A stretch of 64,000 bases of DNA from Macrotis lagotis. Its lineage: Eukaryota; Chordata; Mammalia; Peramelemorphia; Peramelidae. The stretch is from assembly GCF_037893015.1 (NCBI RefSeq), contig NC_133658.1:424190200-424254199 (forward strand). The letters run 5' to 3'. Below, one piece after another: positions 1 to 13,224 of the stretch. The position numbers and the translations under genes are program-made. Numbering within the stretch: position 1 is the first letter of the stretch; each line of letters begins with the position of its first letter. The notes below the pieces were generated by a model. That model did no database searches. It saw only the letters and a list, made by a program, of their open reading frames with translations, and was not told the origin of the DNA.

Positions 1-1150
1 TAGATTTTTGTGTATTAAAAACAATCTAATAAGACCAATTAGTTAAATGAAAACAATTAATAGAATACAAAATTAGATAACCTTATTTCTATTTAGAGGA
101 AAGATTAGGGCTTTTCAAGTTGGAAGGGGGGGAGCAAATAGGTGCAATTCCCTGAAATCAGAAAAAGAAGTATCCCATTCCCCCAAGGGTCAGTGAACAA
201 TCAAAGGAACATAATAGCAATAACTGATTGACCAGTTAGGGCCAGTTTTTGGATAAAACAGATGGGTTGCTTGATATATATCATTGTGAGAAAACTCTTT
301 GCATCAATCTTAGAATCTGACTGGGTTTCTAATCAGCAAAATCTAGATCCTTGGCTAATAGTCTCTAAACAGCCAGGAGAGGTAATTCAGCTTCTCAGTC
401 ATACAGGGCTGGTTCAAACAATAAATTAAAATTTTTCTTCACAATTCTCATAATTGAATAATGTTTTCTCATGAGACAGAAATTGGACTAGACCTATAAT
501 TGAATTGAATGGAAATTGAGCTAGTTCCAGAATTGAGTCACAAGATAGAGTCAGTGTGATTCACTCAATTCCCACACAGAGATGCACAAGACACAAACCC
601 AGGAGGAGAGATCAACTCCAAAATCTCTACAAAACCTCAAAGTAAATTCAACTAGAATTCCTGAAAGAGATGAAGCAAGAGTTAAAAAAATCTTTTTTTC
701 TTTTGTAAATGAATTGAGGACAATGACAAAAAGTGATAAGGGAAAAAGGACAGTATACTACCATGACTTCAGTCATAAATCAGAATCCAGGAAAAGGCCC
801 TAAAAGTATTGCTGCTTAAGAAGCTCTAAATTTTATCTTAGCAGAGCTACTATAACTGATCTGCAATTCCTATTTTGTGTTTTAATTAGTGCAAGTTTAA
901 TAAATCTATCAATCAATTTACAGATAATTGATACAATTATCAAAATTATAAATGATAGACAATAGAATCTTATATCCCTGACTTATACTAAATAATATTT
1001 CTCAAATATTAATTTACATTGGAAGATCTTGGTGTAACTGAAGAAAAGATTCTCAGGATACTTTTGTAGTGCTGTAGGTCAGTGTTTTAGTCCTAGTTCT
1101 ACAAATATTTTGCTGTGTAACTTTGGAGAAAGCTGCTTAGGATCACATTT
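1..1150. other. Intergenic, nothing recognised
   Basis: AT-rich with no open frame that resembles a protein and no repeat that I recognise. Confidence 0.5.
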
Positions 1151-1154
1151 ATGA

Positions 1155-1345
1155 TTACAAGATCATAGATCTAGAACTGAAAATAAATTTGGAGGTCACT
1201 GAGGCTAATATTCTCATTCTACAGGATAAAAACAGAAGCCATGGAAGTAAGAGAGTTTGTTCAAGTCATATAGGCAATTGTCAAAGGCAGAATTTGAATC
1301 TAAGTCCCCTGACTCCATAGATCTTTATTCCATTCCAAGCTGCCT
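1155..1345 (-). repeat. MIR-like old SINE
   Basis: 'tcatagatctagaactg', 'attctacaggataaaaac' and 'gcagaatttgaatctaag' are a degenerate MIR/CORE layout. Confidence 0.55.
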
Positions 1346-1588
1346 TAATTCTGCAATTAATTTGTTTTTCTGCATAGTACACAGACACACACATGGATCC
1401 ACTCATAGACATATATGTATATGTACATATCCATTTGGTATGTGTTTTTATGGATGTATGTGTGTAGCACCACCTCTGGGACTACCCTCTCACTTGGCAG
1501 TTTCAGGTTGCAGGCTGGATTTCACAAAAGCAACTATTCTAGGGTTCAAGGTATTTTGTAGTCTACATTCCTAAAAGGATAGGTCATG

Positions 1589-1744
1589 GGGGCGGCCAGG
1601 TGGCATAGTGGATAAAGCACTGGCCCTGGAGTCAGGAGTACCTGGGTTCAAATCCGATCTCAGACACTTGATAATTACCTAGCTGTGTGGCCTTGGGCAA
1701 GCCACTTAACCCCGTTTGCCTTGCAAAAAAAAACCTAAAAAAAA
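1589..1744 (+). mobile_element. Young tRNA-headed SINE
   Basis: A complete copy: head ggcggccaggtggcatagtg, core caaatccgatctcagac, tail ccttgcaaaaaaaaacc. It is bounded by a perfect 15-bp duplication aaaggataggtcatg (1574-1588 and 1745-1759). Confidence 0.96.
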
Positions 1745-2180
1745 AAAGGATAGGTCATGAGCCCCCACTGATAATATTTCCCTTGAATATTTAGCCAGTA
1801 GACAAAATTGATCCAAAGCATCTCATTTACTGAGATGGCATTGTAAGAATAAGTTATAAAATAATTCTTATCCTCTCCCTTCAAAAGGGTGGGGTTCATT
1901 TTCCTGAAAATATACAAAGCCTCTGTGGGGAAACTTAACCACAGTGATAATGAGGCACACATGGAAAAGACACTTGGCCAAGACAATTCATAGATTTGGT
2001 GTTTCAGGACTGCACTCTTAGATTATCTTCATGCTACCCCTTCCACCACTATGTCTCTTTCTCTTTTAGGCAAGTTAGGCTCCCTGGACCTTTTCTCCTC
2101 TGCAACTCAATTTAGAACTGCTTAGGACTTCTCTTTTTCTCTACAGTTAGCTTTCTTCACTATTTCCTTAAAGACTCTTT

Positions 2181-2332
2181 CTTTTTTGGTTTTGTTTTTG
2201 CAAGGCAATGGGGTTTAGTGACTTGCCCAAGGTCACATAGGCAATTATTAAGTGTCTGAGATCAAATTTGAACTTAGGTCCTCCTGACTTCAAGGGCTGG
2301 TGCTCTATCCACTTCACCACCTAGTTGCTCCC
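2181..2332 (-). mobile_element. tRNA-headed SINE
   Basis: The tail gcaaggcaatggggttt and core attattaagtgtctgag run to the head ccacctagttgctccc. Moderately diverged; no clear duplication. Confidence 0.9.
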
Positions 2333-2954
2333 AAGACCCCTATTTTTAAAGGACCGTATGTCAGAATGTGGAAGCTCCTTCAAATTAATGGCTAATTGTC
2401 CTCTAATTCCAACAAGGAGAACGTTTTCACATCTCATAAGGGGGAAACAGAAAATCCTTTTTCATACGTCAGTGAAGATATTAATACATTGTCTCCTTTA
2501 CTTCTCTCTTGAATTTTGATTATACCAACAGGTTGGGGAAGCTGGAATCAACCCTGTTTCTCCACCACTACATATATGCTAACTTTACCTCTCTCCTTCA
2601 TTACACTTACCCCTCTGTCCAGATATAATCAATGATCAGAATCCTGATGTAATCACTGATAAGATTCCTGAGTAGTTTATGTGTTGCACTGAAATCTTTG
2701 TTTTTTTTCCTGGCACTGATTGTCCCAATTAATGCAAGGACCTTATTCCCTAGAGATCAATGCTAATGAATTTAGAAAAAATCATTTGATCTCTCCTAAA
2801 CAAATGATGGTGCTAGGCTGAGATAATTCCTTTCTACTTCTGACATTTGGCAATTCTTTGATTAGAGGTCTCTTCTGGCTCTGATAATCCAGGTTTGTAA
2901 TCTTTAAGTCCACTCCTGTCCTAACATCATGCTCTCTATGAAGTACTTTACAGG

Positions 2955-3148
2955 CAGCTAGATAGTGCAATGGGGAGAGAATTGGGCCTGTAGTCAAAAA
3001 AACTTAACTTCTCATATCTGACCTCAGATATTTATTATGTGATTCCTAGCAAGTAGTTTGACCCTGTTTGCCTCAGTTTCCTCCTCTGTAAAATGAGCTG
3101 GAAAAACATCTTTGCCAAGAATGGGGCAATTCAACAATATAAAGTGTT
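2955..3148 (+). mobile_element. Bov-B-tailed tRNA SINE (Mar-1-like)
   Basis: Head ggcagctagatagtgcaatg, core 'tctgacctcagata', then gcctcagtttcctcctctgt, aaatgagctggaaaa and 'tttgccaagaatggggc'. The distal Bov-B-like tail is truncated. Confidence 0.82.
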
Positions 3149-4232
3149 TTTATTGAATTTCTGCCCACATTCTCAGTAGTTTTGTTGTTCTATGTTTGAA
3201 CTTCCCCCCCCCCCACTTTCTCCTCCTTTGCTTCATTACAATTTTTTCTTCTTTTGTCTTCCACTAGGACATAGGACATAAAGCTGCAAAGGACTTGTGA
3301 GATCCCCTATTTCATCTCCCTAATTTTACACTTGCAAAAATTGAGATCCACAGAGGATGTCTTGCCTAACTATAGTTTGTTATTAACATAGATTGCACAA
3401 GAAAGTAGGCTCCTGGTCCTATATTAGTTTTTCTACTCTAGGGAGCTCTCAACCTTTTCCTTTGAGGAGCAGGAGGATTGACAGTGATGACAGTTAAGAT
3501 TCTTAGTAAAACTGTTTTGATTTATTCTTGTTGAATAATCTGTGCTATTCAAACCTCTAATCCCACAATTTCAGTGCAGGTTTGAGTAAAGGAAGAAGGC
3601 AAGCAGGGAAGAGCAAGGGACTGGGGGAGAAATGCAACAAAACTAATTCATCTGGTCATTTGCCTATGTGGCTAAAATTGTTAAGCAAAATGTAAAGGAA
3701 AGAAGAGTTTGAGGTGCTGAGGCTGCTGCTACATTTCCATATTTAGCACATGATGATTTCATGGTTGGAGGCCTCTGTGGGTAGCTGATCTCAGAGTTTT
3801 ACAATGTGTTTGTCTACATAAGCTTTATAGCTTAAAACTGTCTGGCACCCTGGGCCCCACCACACAGTGCCAGTCTTTGCTGGAGCTGAAGGTGTATGAT
3901 GTTCCCTACTACTACTAACACTAGATCCTATTTCTTTGGCACTTTGCAAAGCATTCTTAGATTTATGAGTCCTGTGGGGTTATTCAGGTAAGTGTGCCCA
4001 TTCACAGAGGAGAAAACATAATAATAGAAGCATAAGTTCTGGAATAAAGGAGGCTAGAATCCTACTGTCCTTTGCTCTGGAGAATAATAGTATTTTTTTG
4101 TCGTTTTTGTTCATGTCTGACTCTTTGTGGAGCCTTTTAGAAAAGAAATTGACAACAGAAGTAGTCAAAAAATAGCAGAATCAGAATGGTGAAGAGGCAG
4201 CACCTGTTACTGGGCAAATAACAAAGACAGTT

Positions 4233-4254
4233 TTCTCTGTCTCTGTCTCTCTTC

Positions 4255-4330
<76 letters not shown>

Positions 4331-4340
4331 GTCTCTCTGT
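4233..4340. repeat. (TC)n microsatellite
   Basis: About 100 bp of tc repeats with a few gtctct interruptions. Confidence 0.95.
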
Positions 4341-4627
4341 ATTACCCACCCCATCCAGCCCCACAGTGGGACTATGCTTTTGCAATGAGATCTTCCTCAT
4401 CTAATCTATCAACACCTGTGGGTCTGGGGCTTACCTGGAAGTCCCAGAACACATCTTTGGAAGGTAGCTCTTATCCATGTCTATCCTCTACCCAGTTTAA
4501 TTCCTTTGTGATTGTAATGACCATTAAAAGTAACAGAACTACAACATAAAACCATGTCTTCTGACTCCAAATCCAGAACTCTTTTTACCTTACAAAAAGA
4601 ATTGTTTGTTTCCATCCCTTTATATAT

Positions 4628-4752
4628 TTTTTGAGACAATTGGGACTAAATACCTTGTGCAGGGTGACACAGCTAGTTAGTGTCTGAGGGTGGGGTTTGA
4701 ACTAGATCTTCCTGGTTCCAGGGCCAGTATGCTATCCATTTTGCTAATTGTT
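4628..4752 (-). repeat. Old CORE/tRNA SINE
   Basis: 'ggtgacacagctagttag', 'ggggtttgaactagatct' and 'ccagggccagtatgctatcc' place it as a diverged SINE of the MIR or Mar type. Confidence 0.65.
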
Positions 4753-5104
4753 TATTCCTGTTCTTATTCTTCTTACTTCTAACGTCTTCCCTCTTTTGAT
4801 TATTTCTAATTTATTCTTTTTTTTTTGTTTATGATTCACATGTTCTCTTCCTCATTACCTTAAGGACAGGTATTATCTTTTAGTTTTCTCTTTGTCTCTA
4901 GCACTAGCACATGGTAGGAACTGAATCAATTAATTATTAATTGACTGACTCACTTCTTAATTTCAAAGTGATTTCTTTTAAAAAAATTATTGATACTTTT
5001 TTGCCTACAGCAGACAATACACCCAAATAGGTCTCATAAAGTTCATTCCTTCACCAAAGTCAATTTCTTGATAGCTAATAGAAAGGAAGGCTCTCTAACC
5101 TTTC

Positions 5105-5245
5105 ACTATGAAGTGCTTTAGTATCCATTCCACTTTATCTTCATCACATTTTGAAGAGGTAGAATATTCAAGTGTTATTATTTCTATACATTTTATAGAG
5201 AAGGAAACAGAGTCTTGGAGAACTGAGGTGACCTTGTCAGGTTCA
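5105..5245 (-). repeat. MIR-like old SINE
   Basis: 'tgctttagtatccattcc', 'cattttatagagaaggaaac' and 'gtgaccttgtcagg' fit MIR. Confidence 0.5.
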
Positions 5246-5337
5246 TGCAACAAGAATCAGTGACAGTATTTTTGCCAGTTTTGATGTTTATCTTCAGAAT
5301 TGAAGGGAACTTCCAGTAAGGAAACTTTTCTTTTTCT

Positions 5338-5484
5338 TCTTTTTTTTTACAAGGCAATGGGGTTAAGTGGCTTGCCCAAGGCCACACAGCTAGGTAATTA
5401 TTAAATGTCTGAGGCTGGATTTGAACTCAGGTACTCCTGATTCCAGGGCCGGTGCTCTATACACTGAGCCACCTAGCTGCCCCC
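5338..5484 (-). mobile_element. Young tRNA-headed SINE
   Basis: Complete from the T-run and acaaggcaatggggttaagt to the head gccacctagctgccccc. Low divergence from the other copies. Confidence 0.94.
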
Positions 5485-5770
5485 ACCACCTACTCTTGAG
5501 ATGTAAATTGACTAGAAGTAGAGAATTATCATTGTAACAATTTGTAATCTCAAATTGAGTAGAGATCACCATTACCATTGATTCATTGTTTAATGTAAAA
5601 TTTGTATCCTGATCTCCTTAGGCTTTACCCTCTACTTAATTCCCCACTAGAAGGAAAGGAAATTCACCTTTTGCCCTCTGGATGAGAGGCAAGATATAAA
5701 AACCAGAGTTGGACTCCAGCTGGGCTGCCAGTCTTCTCTGACCTGTGGCCCAGCCAATGCTGCTTGGCTG

Positions 5771-5771
<1 letters not shown>

Positions 5772-5801
<30 letters not shown>

Positions 5802-5806
5802 TTCTC
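5772..5806. repeat. (TC)n microsatellite, short
   Basis: About 30 bp of ct repeats. Confidence 0.85.
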
Positions 5807-5984
5807 CCCCTAGCCCTTCCTATGTCTTGTAACCTTTTTTAATAATTTTTTTTTATTTCTACCCTTGCTTTCCCAAGTCTGAATAATGATTCCTCATAGG
5901 CAGAACTGAACTCAAGTAACCAATGGTTACAGACAAATGATGTGCTTAGGGTCACATAGCCAGTATATGTCAGAGTCCAAACTT

Positions 5985-5997
5985 GAACTTAGGCTTT
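5985..5997. repeat. Target-site duplication, right (3') end of RPS15A copy
   Basis: gaacttaggcttt is repeated at 6465-6477. Both copies match exactly; the next bases differ apart from the A-tail. Confidence 0.92.
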
Positions 5998-6505
<508 letters not shown>

Positions 6506-6534
6506 TTAATAATATATATATATATAATATGATG

Positions 6535-6705
6535 GTTTATATTTTCTTAGTATTTGAGGATTACAAAGGGTTTGCCTACATTATCCCATCACAACTGTAT
6601 GAGATCTAATGTGTAAGTTACAGATGAATAAACAGGCTTAGCAAGATGAGGTACCTTTCTACCCAGGACCACAGAGCTAGTATTAATGACAGTGGTTGTG
6701 ATTAG
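6535..6705 (-). repeat. MIR-like old SINE
   Basis: 'gcctacattatcccatcac', 'gttacagatgaataaacagg' and 'ggaccacagagctag' fit MIR. Confidence 0.6.
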
Positions 6706-7401
6706 TCTGTTAAGTTCTGCTGCAGAAATCCTGGAGCTATATAACTTCAATTCACACCTAGACATATTACTCAACACTTGAATCTTCTTGAAAGTCTAGA
6801 CATGATAGAGGTAAACTTCTAGTTGTATATGGGATAAAGAGCAAAGTCTGGTGAGGCAAACCAATTATTCTCTCTTGGCTACCATTCCCATGTGGGTACT
6901 TTCCTTCATTTCAAATGTTTCTCTTAAGAGATTTTCTCTTTAGTCACTGCCTTAGGCTTCATCCTTAGGATATAACCATAGTAAAATCAAAGGCACAGAA
7001 GGCAATCTTTTCCAAAGGGAAAGTTCAGCACTCTTTTCCATCCCCTGAACAGGATTGTGAATCTCAGACTTCTTTAACCAAAGAATTCTGTGTCTATATA
7101 TTCTTTACTTGAGGGGTAATTGAATATCAATCAATAAAATCTCTTTTGTTCATCTTCAGCCTCCAGTTGGCAGTACTCAATTGATTATGTATCACAGTAT
7201 AAAAATTACCCTCTTCTTCTGTCTTCTTAGAATCTGTCTCCTCTCTTTATTTTAAATCCTCATAAGTGTACACAAATCAGTAATGAAATGAACAAAATAT
7301 GGGCTTTTAGAGAAAGTGTTGTTGGTTACAACCCCAGTCCTAAATCCAATGGCATGAGACTCTCTCTTCTTTGGTGGAGATCAATGGCCTCTGCCAACTA
7401 T

Positions 7402-7426
7402 GGGAGGGGAGGGGAGGGGAGGGGAG
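7402..7426. repeat. (GGGGA)n minirepeat
   Basis: Five tandem ggggagga-type units; G-runs of four make a G-quadruplex possible. Confidence 0.85.
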
Positions 7427-7518
7427 CAGTTGGTGAGAGCAAGGTAAGAGGACAGTCCTTCAGTTTTCCACAGACTCCATCTACCAAAAAACTCTTCAGT
7501 CTTTTGGGTTTTCATCTA

Positions 7519-7630
7519 TTTTTTTTGCAGCACAATGGGGTTAAGTATTAAGTATCTTGGATCTGATTTGAACTCAAGTCATCTTGACTCCAGGTCTGGT
7601 GCATCATCCACTGTGCCACCTAGCAGCTCC
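7519..7630 (-). mobile_element. tRNA-headed SINE with internal deletion
   Basis: Tail gcacaatggggttaag and head gccacctagcagctcc are present. About 40 bases of the middle (the 'gcttgcccaaggccacacag' box) are missing and replaced by a short ttaagtatt duplication. Confidence 0.88.
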
Positions 7631-7792
7631 TGACTTTCATCTTTGACAATGAGGTTAACCACACTTCAGGTTGTTAAAGAGGGGAAAAAATCTAGGAATA
7701 AAATGACATGAAAGGTTATCCTCCATCATGTCCCTATCCCCAACTTGCTATATTAGACTTTGAGTAACTTACACTTTGGTGAGATCTAGTGC

Positions 7793-7794
7793 TT

Positions 7795-7874
<80 letters not shown>
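7793..7874. repeat. (TC)n microsatellite
   Basis: About 80 bp of tc repeats with one cct phase shift at 7808. The overlapping poly Leu-Ser frames are artefacts. Confidence 0.95.
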
Positions 7875-7878
<4 letters not shown>

Positions 7879-7951
7879 CTGTCTGTTTCTCCCAGTGGGA
7901 GAAATTCTTCACTCTATATTGTCTGGTATATATTCTCATTATATATATATG

Positions 7952-8186
7952 TAGTTGTTGTTTCAGTTGTTTCAGTTGGGTCTATCTGACTCCTTGTAAC
8001 CCTATTTGGGGTTTTATTGGCAAAGATACTGGAGTAGTTTGCTATTTCTTTCTCCAGCTCATTTTACAGATGAAAAAATGGAGGCAAAGACAGTTAAGTG
8101 ACTTGCCCAGTATCTGAGACTGGATTTGAATTCATATTTTCCTTACTCTGGCCTGGTGCTCTATCTACCACCACTGAGCTACCTTC
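7952..8186 (-). mobile_element. Bov-B-tailed tRNA SINE (Mar-1-like)
   Basis: Read on the minus strand: head, gcctccattttttcatctgt-like, 'ccagtatctttgcc', then 'caaatagggttacaagg' and 'gactgaaacaact' tail text. The tail resembles the Bov-B 3' end. Confidence 0.88.
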
Positions 8187-8189
8187 TTT

Positions 8190-9501
8190 TAAGTAGAAGT
8201 TTTATAATTTATTTTTTATGTGATTTGCTATATATGTGTTCATTGTGAAACTGGTATTCAGTGGGAAAAGAGTCAAACCTTGACTATAACGTTTGAGGTC
8301 CTTCTTTCCCCTTAAAGAAACAGTGATCAGAAGTTAACTTGAACCTGAAAATGACATCCCCAGACTAAAAGTATTTAAGGGAACAGACAGATTTAAATAT
8401 AACCTGATGCCCCATCTCTCTGAGAAGAGCAGAGAACTGTTCTCCGCCTTTTCTACCTTCTGCTTCCCCACTTGATAGGGAATAAAGACTGTTGCAGAAG
8501 GGTGGGGAAGAAGGGGATAGATCTCTCTATTCTACCTCCCTTTAAACCACACAATGTCACCCTCATGCTTTATATAAGGAATACTCCTCCTAACATTGTT
8601 GGTTTTATTTTTTTAAACAATGAAACAAATTAAAATAAACTCTTAAGAGGCAAGGACTGAGGATACAAACTCACTGTGAGTCAGAATGTTGGAGGAATGC
8701 TACAGTTTTGCTTTTGGCAATAGATGACCATAGCTACTCTGTATCTTTTCCCAAATACAGCTGCAATCATTTCCATTTTCATTTCACTTTCTCTTTTCTG
8801 TCTTTGTCATTTTGGTCAGCAATGGTAGAAGTAGCTGTGGTGGTGTATGCTTTTCTCTTTGCCAACAGCTCCATCCTCTCACACTTTAACATCAATTCTC
8901 AAGCTTCTCTTTTTCCCCTCCCTAAAGAATTAGAGATCTATAACTCACTAGAAAAAGCTCAAGAGAACTTTGAAAATCAATGGACTAAGTATTTGCTGTC
9001 AAAAACCTCCCTGCAGGCTCAAGTGACAAATGGAGACTTACTGCAGAATGTCAGAGATGAGAATTGTAGAGGACATGGCTCAAACTGCCAAATAGTGTGT
9101 CTCATGGCCTGAGGCTGCTGGCCATAAGATGGACCATGCAACTAAAACTAGCACAGTGCCTGACTAGGTGGTTTTTTCCCCCCATTTATTCAACTAACTT
9201 GGATGCTAGAGGATCACACACACTCTCTTGGGAAAACAAAATCTCCATGGAATGAAAAAAATGCTTTAGTTATTTTGGTAGATATTTTCATGATCAAAGG
9301 GAATAAGCATGTCTGGAGGGATTTTTGCACTCTTTTCACATACCCCCAACCCATGACCCTGAAAAAAAGTAAAACTAGTAGCCCCTGGAGTACAGAGAAT
9401 AGCTCCTCACTTGAAAACATACACATCTTAAAAACTAACAGAAATATGTTATATTGTTAATGTAACATTGTTGTATTTAAATAATATATTGTTTTATATA
9501 C

Positions 9502-9537
<36 letters not shown>

Positions 9538-10360
9538 GTATATGAAAGTTACATTGTTAGTATAACTTTTCTTCTTGTTAAGTAGAAAAGAAGCAAGGTA
9601 TCTCTTATTAAGTGCTAGCAAAATCATTGATTTGAGCAACCTGATCCCAAAGATCTTTAGAGAGCACCAATTACTAACAATTGCTTTAGTTGAAGTCCTT
9701 GCTGTAGTCCCTTGGCAACTCCAGGAGAATCCAACACTATTCATCATGGTTCCTCTTCCTGTCCCTTGTAACTCCCAACAAATCAGTTGTCACTATCCAT
9801 TGGGGTTCCTTTACAGGTCTACTTAGCTTCATCTTGCTGGCATTAATCTCCATTTTGGCTCCTCCTGTAATTTAATACAGTTCCAGGTGGACCATACTAG
9901 TGCTCTTCTTAGATTCCCCCTCTCCTCCAATCCTTTACTGGAATCAATTTGTCATTGGGTATAATCTTCTTTGACCACAAAAGGGGAAGATCTACAGAGT
10001 GTCTTAATCTTGCAGGAGATACAGTGATTTCTGTATCACAAATTTAGTACCAAAAGAACCATATAGGGACTTTATGAAGATAGTTTTTTTTTTGCACTAC
10101 TCCTGTCAACCTCATAAAAATTTTTCCCAGGGAGTAGAGTACCTACCATTTTTTTCATCTTCAAGAATGTCACCAACTCTAGCTAGGAGTGAGATTTATA
10201 ATCATTATTACTCAATGTTCTTTTTCCCTCAAATGTTAATGGGAAAAGATCTTTCCTATCAGAATACTTTTCATTAAGCTATTTGAGAGTAACAAGAATA
10301 CAACTCTCCACATCCCCCAGGCACCCCAGACACCAAGTCTCTCAATTCTAGAACCCCACC
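8190..10360. other. Intergenic, mostly unassigned
   Basis: Apart from the (GT)n at 9500 I recognise nothing. The frame at 8708-9112 (134 codons) starts with Phe/Ser-rich text and shows no known domain; I do not call it a gene. Confidence 0.45.
9500..9541. repeat. (GT)n(AT)n microsatellite
   Basis: Pure gt units turn into tatata at about 9525. Confidence 0.93.
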
Positions 10361-10368
10361 CAGAAATA

Positions 10369-10521
10369 CTTTTTTTTTTTAGTTTTCACAAGGCAATGGA
10401 GTTAAGTGGCTTGCCCAAGGCCACACAGATAGGTAATTATTAAGTGTCTGAGGTCGGATTTGAACTCAGTACTCCTGACTCCAGGGCCAGTCCTCTATCC
10501 ACTGCACCACCTGGCCACCCG
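10369..10521 (-). mobile_element. Young tRNA-headed SINE
   Basis: Complete copy flanked by cagaaata at 10361-10368 and 10522-10529. Confidence 0.94.
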
Positions 10522-11139
10522 CAGAAATAGCCTTAAACATTACATCTCTTACCACCAGGATATTATCTAGAAGAAGGGTTTCAGAAGCCTGGCTTGACCA
10601 GGAATCACATATTATGTCCACATTCAGGGAATCTAACTTTGCATCATCCATATCGCTGTCTTGCCATGATGGAATGAGAAATTGTCACTGATAATGAATT
10701 TATTCCAGCTTCTGGGGACCCAGTCACCAAGTATTTATCGACCCATGTGCAATGGAGAGAAAAGTAAAACTATTTTTCTCATTATTGCAGAACCCTCAAG
10801 CTTTGAAACACTGGTTAGATGTTCCATGGTTAGCAAACTTCCATACCTCCTCTCTTAATCTAAACCTCCTGCCCTTCACTGATTTATCATCCTCTTTTAT
10901 CTCAGTCTACACCTTCTAAGTTATTTACCCATTCTACCTATCCCTTCCCTCCTGCTCTGGGAAACTCTTGTGCTGTTGTTTAAAGATTTTCCTTTGTCAC
11001 ATCCTTACTCTCCATTCTTTTCATTGTACACTGCCAGTTACAGACACTCCTCTTTGAGGTTCACTCAGTAAACACACATATGTATGTTTATGCTGACCCT
11101 CAGGTCTTTCTGTCTCTGTCTTTTTCTCCTTTCTTTTTA

Positions 11140-11255
11140 AAAAATATTTTTTAATTAATAAAATTTTTCGCTTACCCCATTAAGAAAAACAAGAATGTAT
11201 AGTCAACCAAAACAAATTCTCACATTAACCATGTCTAAAAAAGATATCTCCTTTC
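11140..11255 (-). mobile_element. L1 3' end fragment
   Basis: The words 'aaccaaaacaaattctcac' and 'attaaccatgtctaaaa' recur, changed, in the L1 relic near 61540-61575. Confidence 0.6.
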
Positions 11256-11457
11256 TTTTTTTTTAAAAGGAGTTCAGAACTTGGAGCATGGTCTTTTAAT
11301 ATCATCCTATCTCTGCCCTCATACTGGCACACTCAGGCTTATCTGTTCACCAGCCTCCTAAATTTTGTATTCTATACCTTCACTTCATCCCTCCCACACA
11401 TAATACCTTTGATCCTACTTCTGGAGTCTTATAACTGTAACTTGTAACTGTGTTTTC

Positions 11458-11619
11458 TTTCTTTTTTTAGTTTGTTTTTTTTGCAAGGCAAATGGGGTTA
11501 AGTGGCTTGCCCAAGGCCACACAGCTAGGTAATTATTAAGTGTCTGAGACTGAATTTGAACCCAGGTACTCCTGACTCCAGGGCCGGTGCTTTATCCACT
11601 GTGCCACCTAGCTGCCCCA
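11458..11619 (-). mobile_element. Young tRNA-headed SINE
   Basis: Complete copy with a 13-bp duplication taactgtgttttc (11445-11457 and 11620-11632). Confidence 0.95.
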
Positions 11620-11632
11620 TAACTGTGTTTTC

Positions 11633-13190
11633 AATGAAGAAATTTCCATCTCTGAAATTCTTCTCTCACATCATAACTTCCTATAATTCTACCTTTCCCT
11701 TTGTCCCAATGTCCCATACAGTTTTTCTATCTCTCTACCCTTCTAGTTCATCAAGATTATTCCTCCCTTTTTCAGTCTAGACTCATTAGTTAACCAGGTA
11801 AATTGTAAAGTCTTCTCTCCTGTACCCCCTTGCTCTGTTATTCCTTGCTTTATCAAATTCCAATCTACCTTCTACTTTCTCCAACCCTATTCATATGCAG
11901 CTGAAAGTCTACTTCCCATCCACAAAGTGCTGGGATAGTCCAAAACCCACTCTGATTTGAATACTCCTTTGCCCTTCTTTGTTTTAACAAAATCCTAAAT
12001 ACCTGGAAATATCCATGCTCTATGATTGTAATGCAGGGCCTCCCCTTTCCTGCCCTGATACTTATAAGTTTTCCTGAGTTTTTAAGGAAGAGATGTCCAT
12101 CACTCAGCTCTTGGAAGATGAACTTCTCTGTGATCAGACTGGTCCTTGGACAACAGATATACAATATACTGCTGAACTTATACTGAGAGGTGCAAAGGTT
12201 TAGAATTGAAAGGAGACCTCAGATCCTAACTAGTACAACCCTGTAACATTGGATATAAAGTGATACAACCACAGTCTCATAGATAATAATTGTTCAAAGT
12301 GATATTTGACACCAAATCTTCTAACACCAAAGCCAAGTCACTTTCATTCTTATCATCCTCCCCCCTGACTCCCACTTGAAGTCTTGCCTGTTCATATGAC
12401 ATGTAAGAATGCAGAGTCTTTTCTGTGCCATGAGGAAGGACTGAAAGAGGTCATCAGTGGTGAATCATTATTTACTATTCATTTTAAGAAATTGGAGTCC
12501 TTTTGCTGGCATAGCAAAGTGATTATTGCTGGGTTCATTGGTGCTTGCTATGGGACTCTAGCAATGTCTGTATAAACACAGGGAAAATCTCTGGAGGAAT
12601 CCATATGCAATGGAAAGATAAAGGATTAATTTACAACTTGGTTGATCACCTTGAAATAAATGCTGTGTATTCACACACTCCCCCTCCCCTGGGGGAAAGG
12701 AAGTTTGACAGTGCTTTTCAACTTTCCTATCCTTTTGTCAAGTCTGCATCATCCAGAAGCATTTTTTTTTACCAGGACACTGTCTAATAGTGAAGAATTG
12801 TTAGTTCAGTGACTAGGTGGGAGGTATGAAGATCAGATCAGGAACAGAAATTAGACAGGTCTTTCTGGTGTAGGGTTAGTAAGCAGCAAGAGCTCAGAAA
12901 TAGGTGGTGGGAAGGGAGTCTGGGTACAAACTCACAGGAAATAGAAAGCAAGAGGCAGAATTCCATTTAAAAAGATAATCAGCCTTAGGGAAGTCTGGCA
13001 TTTAGGTTATAAGGAAATAAATACAGTATCTGTGTTTTATAGACAGAATTTTAAGAGGCCCATTCTAAAAGGAACTGGAGTCTCATGCCATTCCCCTGCT
13101 CCAAAATGTTTAGTGACTTCCTACTATCTACCAAATAAAACATAAATACCCTCACTTGGAATTCAAGAACTTGACTTTCACAACTGGTGT
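11633..13190. other. Intergenic, mostly unassigned
   Basis: A MIR-like remnant is possible at 12190-12360. No gene signal. Confidence 0.45.
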
Positions 13191-13224
13191 CCAACTTATT
13201 TTTGCAGTTTTAATTCACATTATT

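Noticed and set aside
4137-4400. Arg-Glu repeat protein on the minus strand
   Set aside because: Translation of the (TC)n microsatellite.
5690-5830. TATA-like 'agatataaaaaccagag' followed by a CT-rich stretch, as a promoter or solo LTR
   Set aside because: No paired signals, no duplication and no poly(A) signal at the right spacing.
8370-8500. 'aataaagactgttgcag' as the end of an LTR
   Set aside because: Isolated poly(A)-like word; no LTR boundaries or known family words seen.
8708-9112. 134-codon frame as a possible gene
   Set aside because: No recognisable domain, no splice or promoter context, composition like neighbouring DNA. Length alone is not enough.
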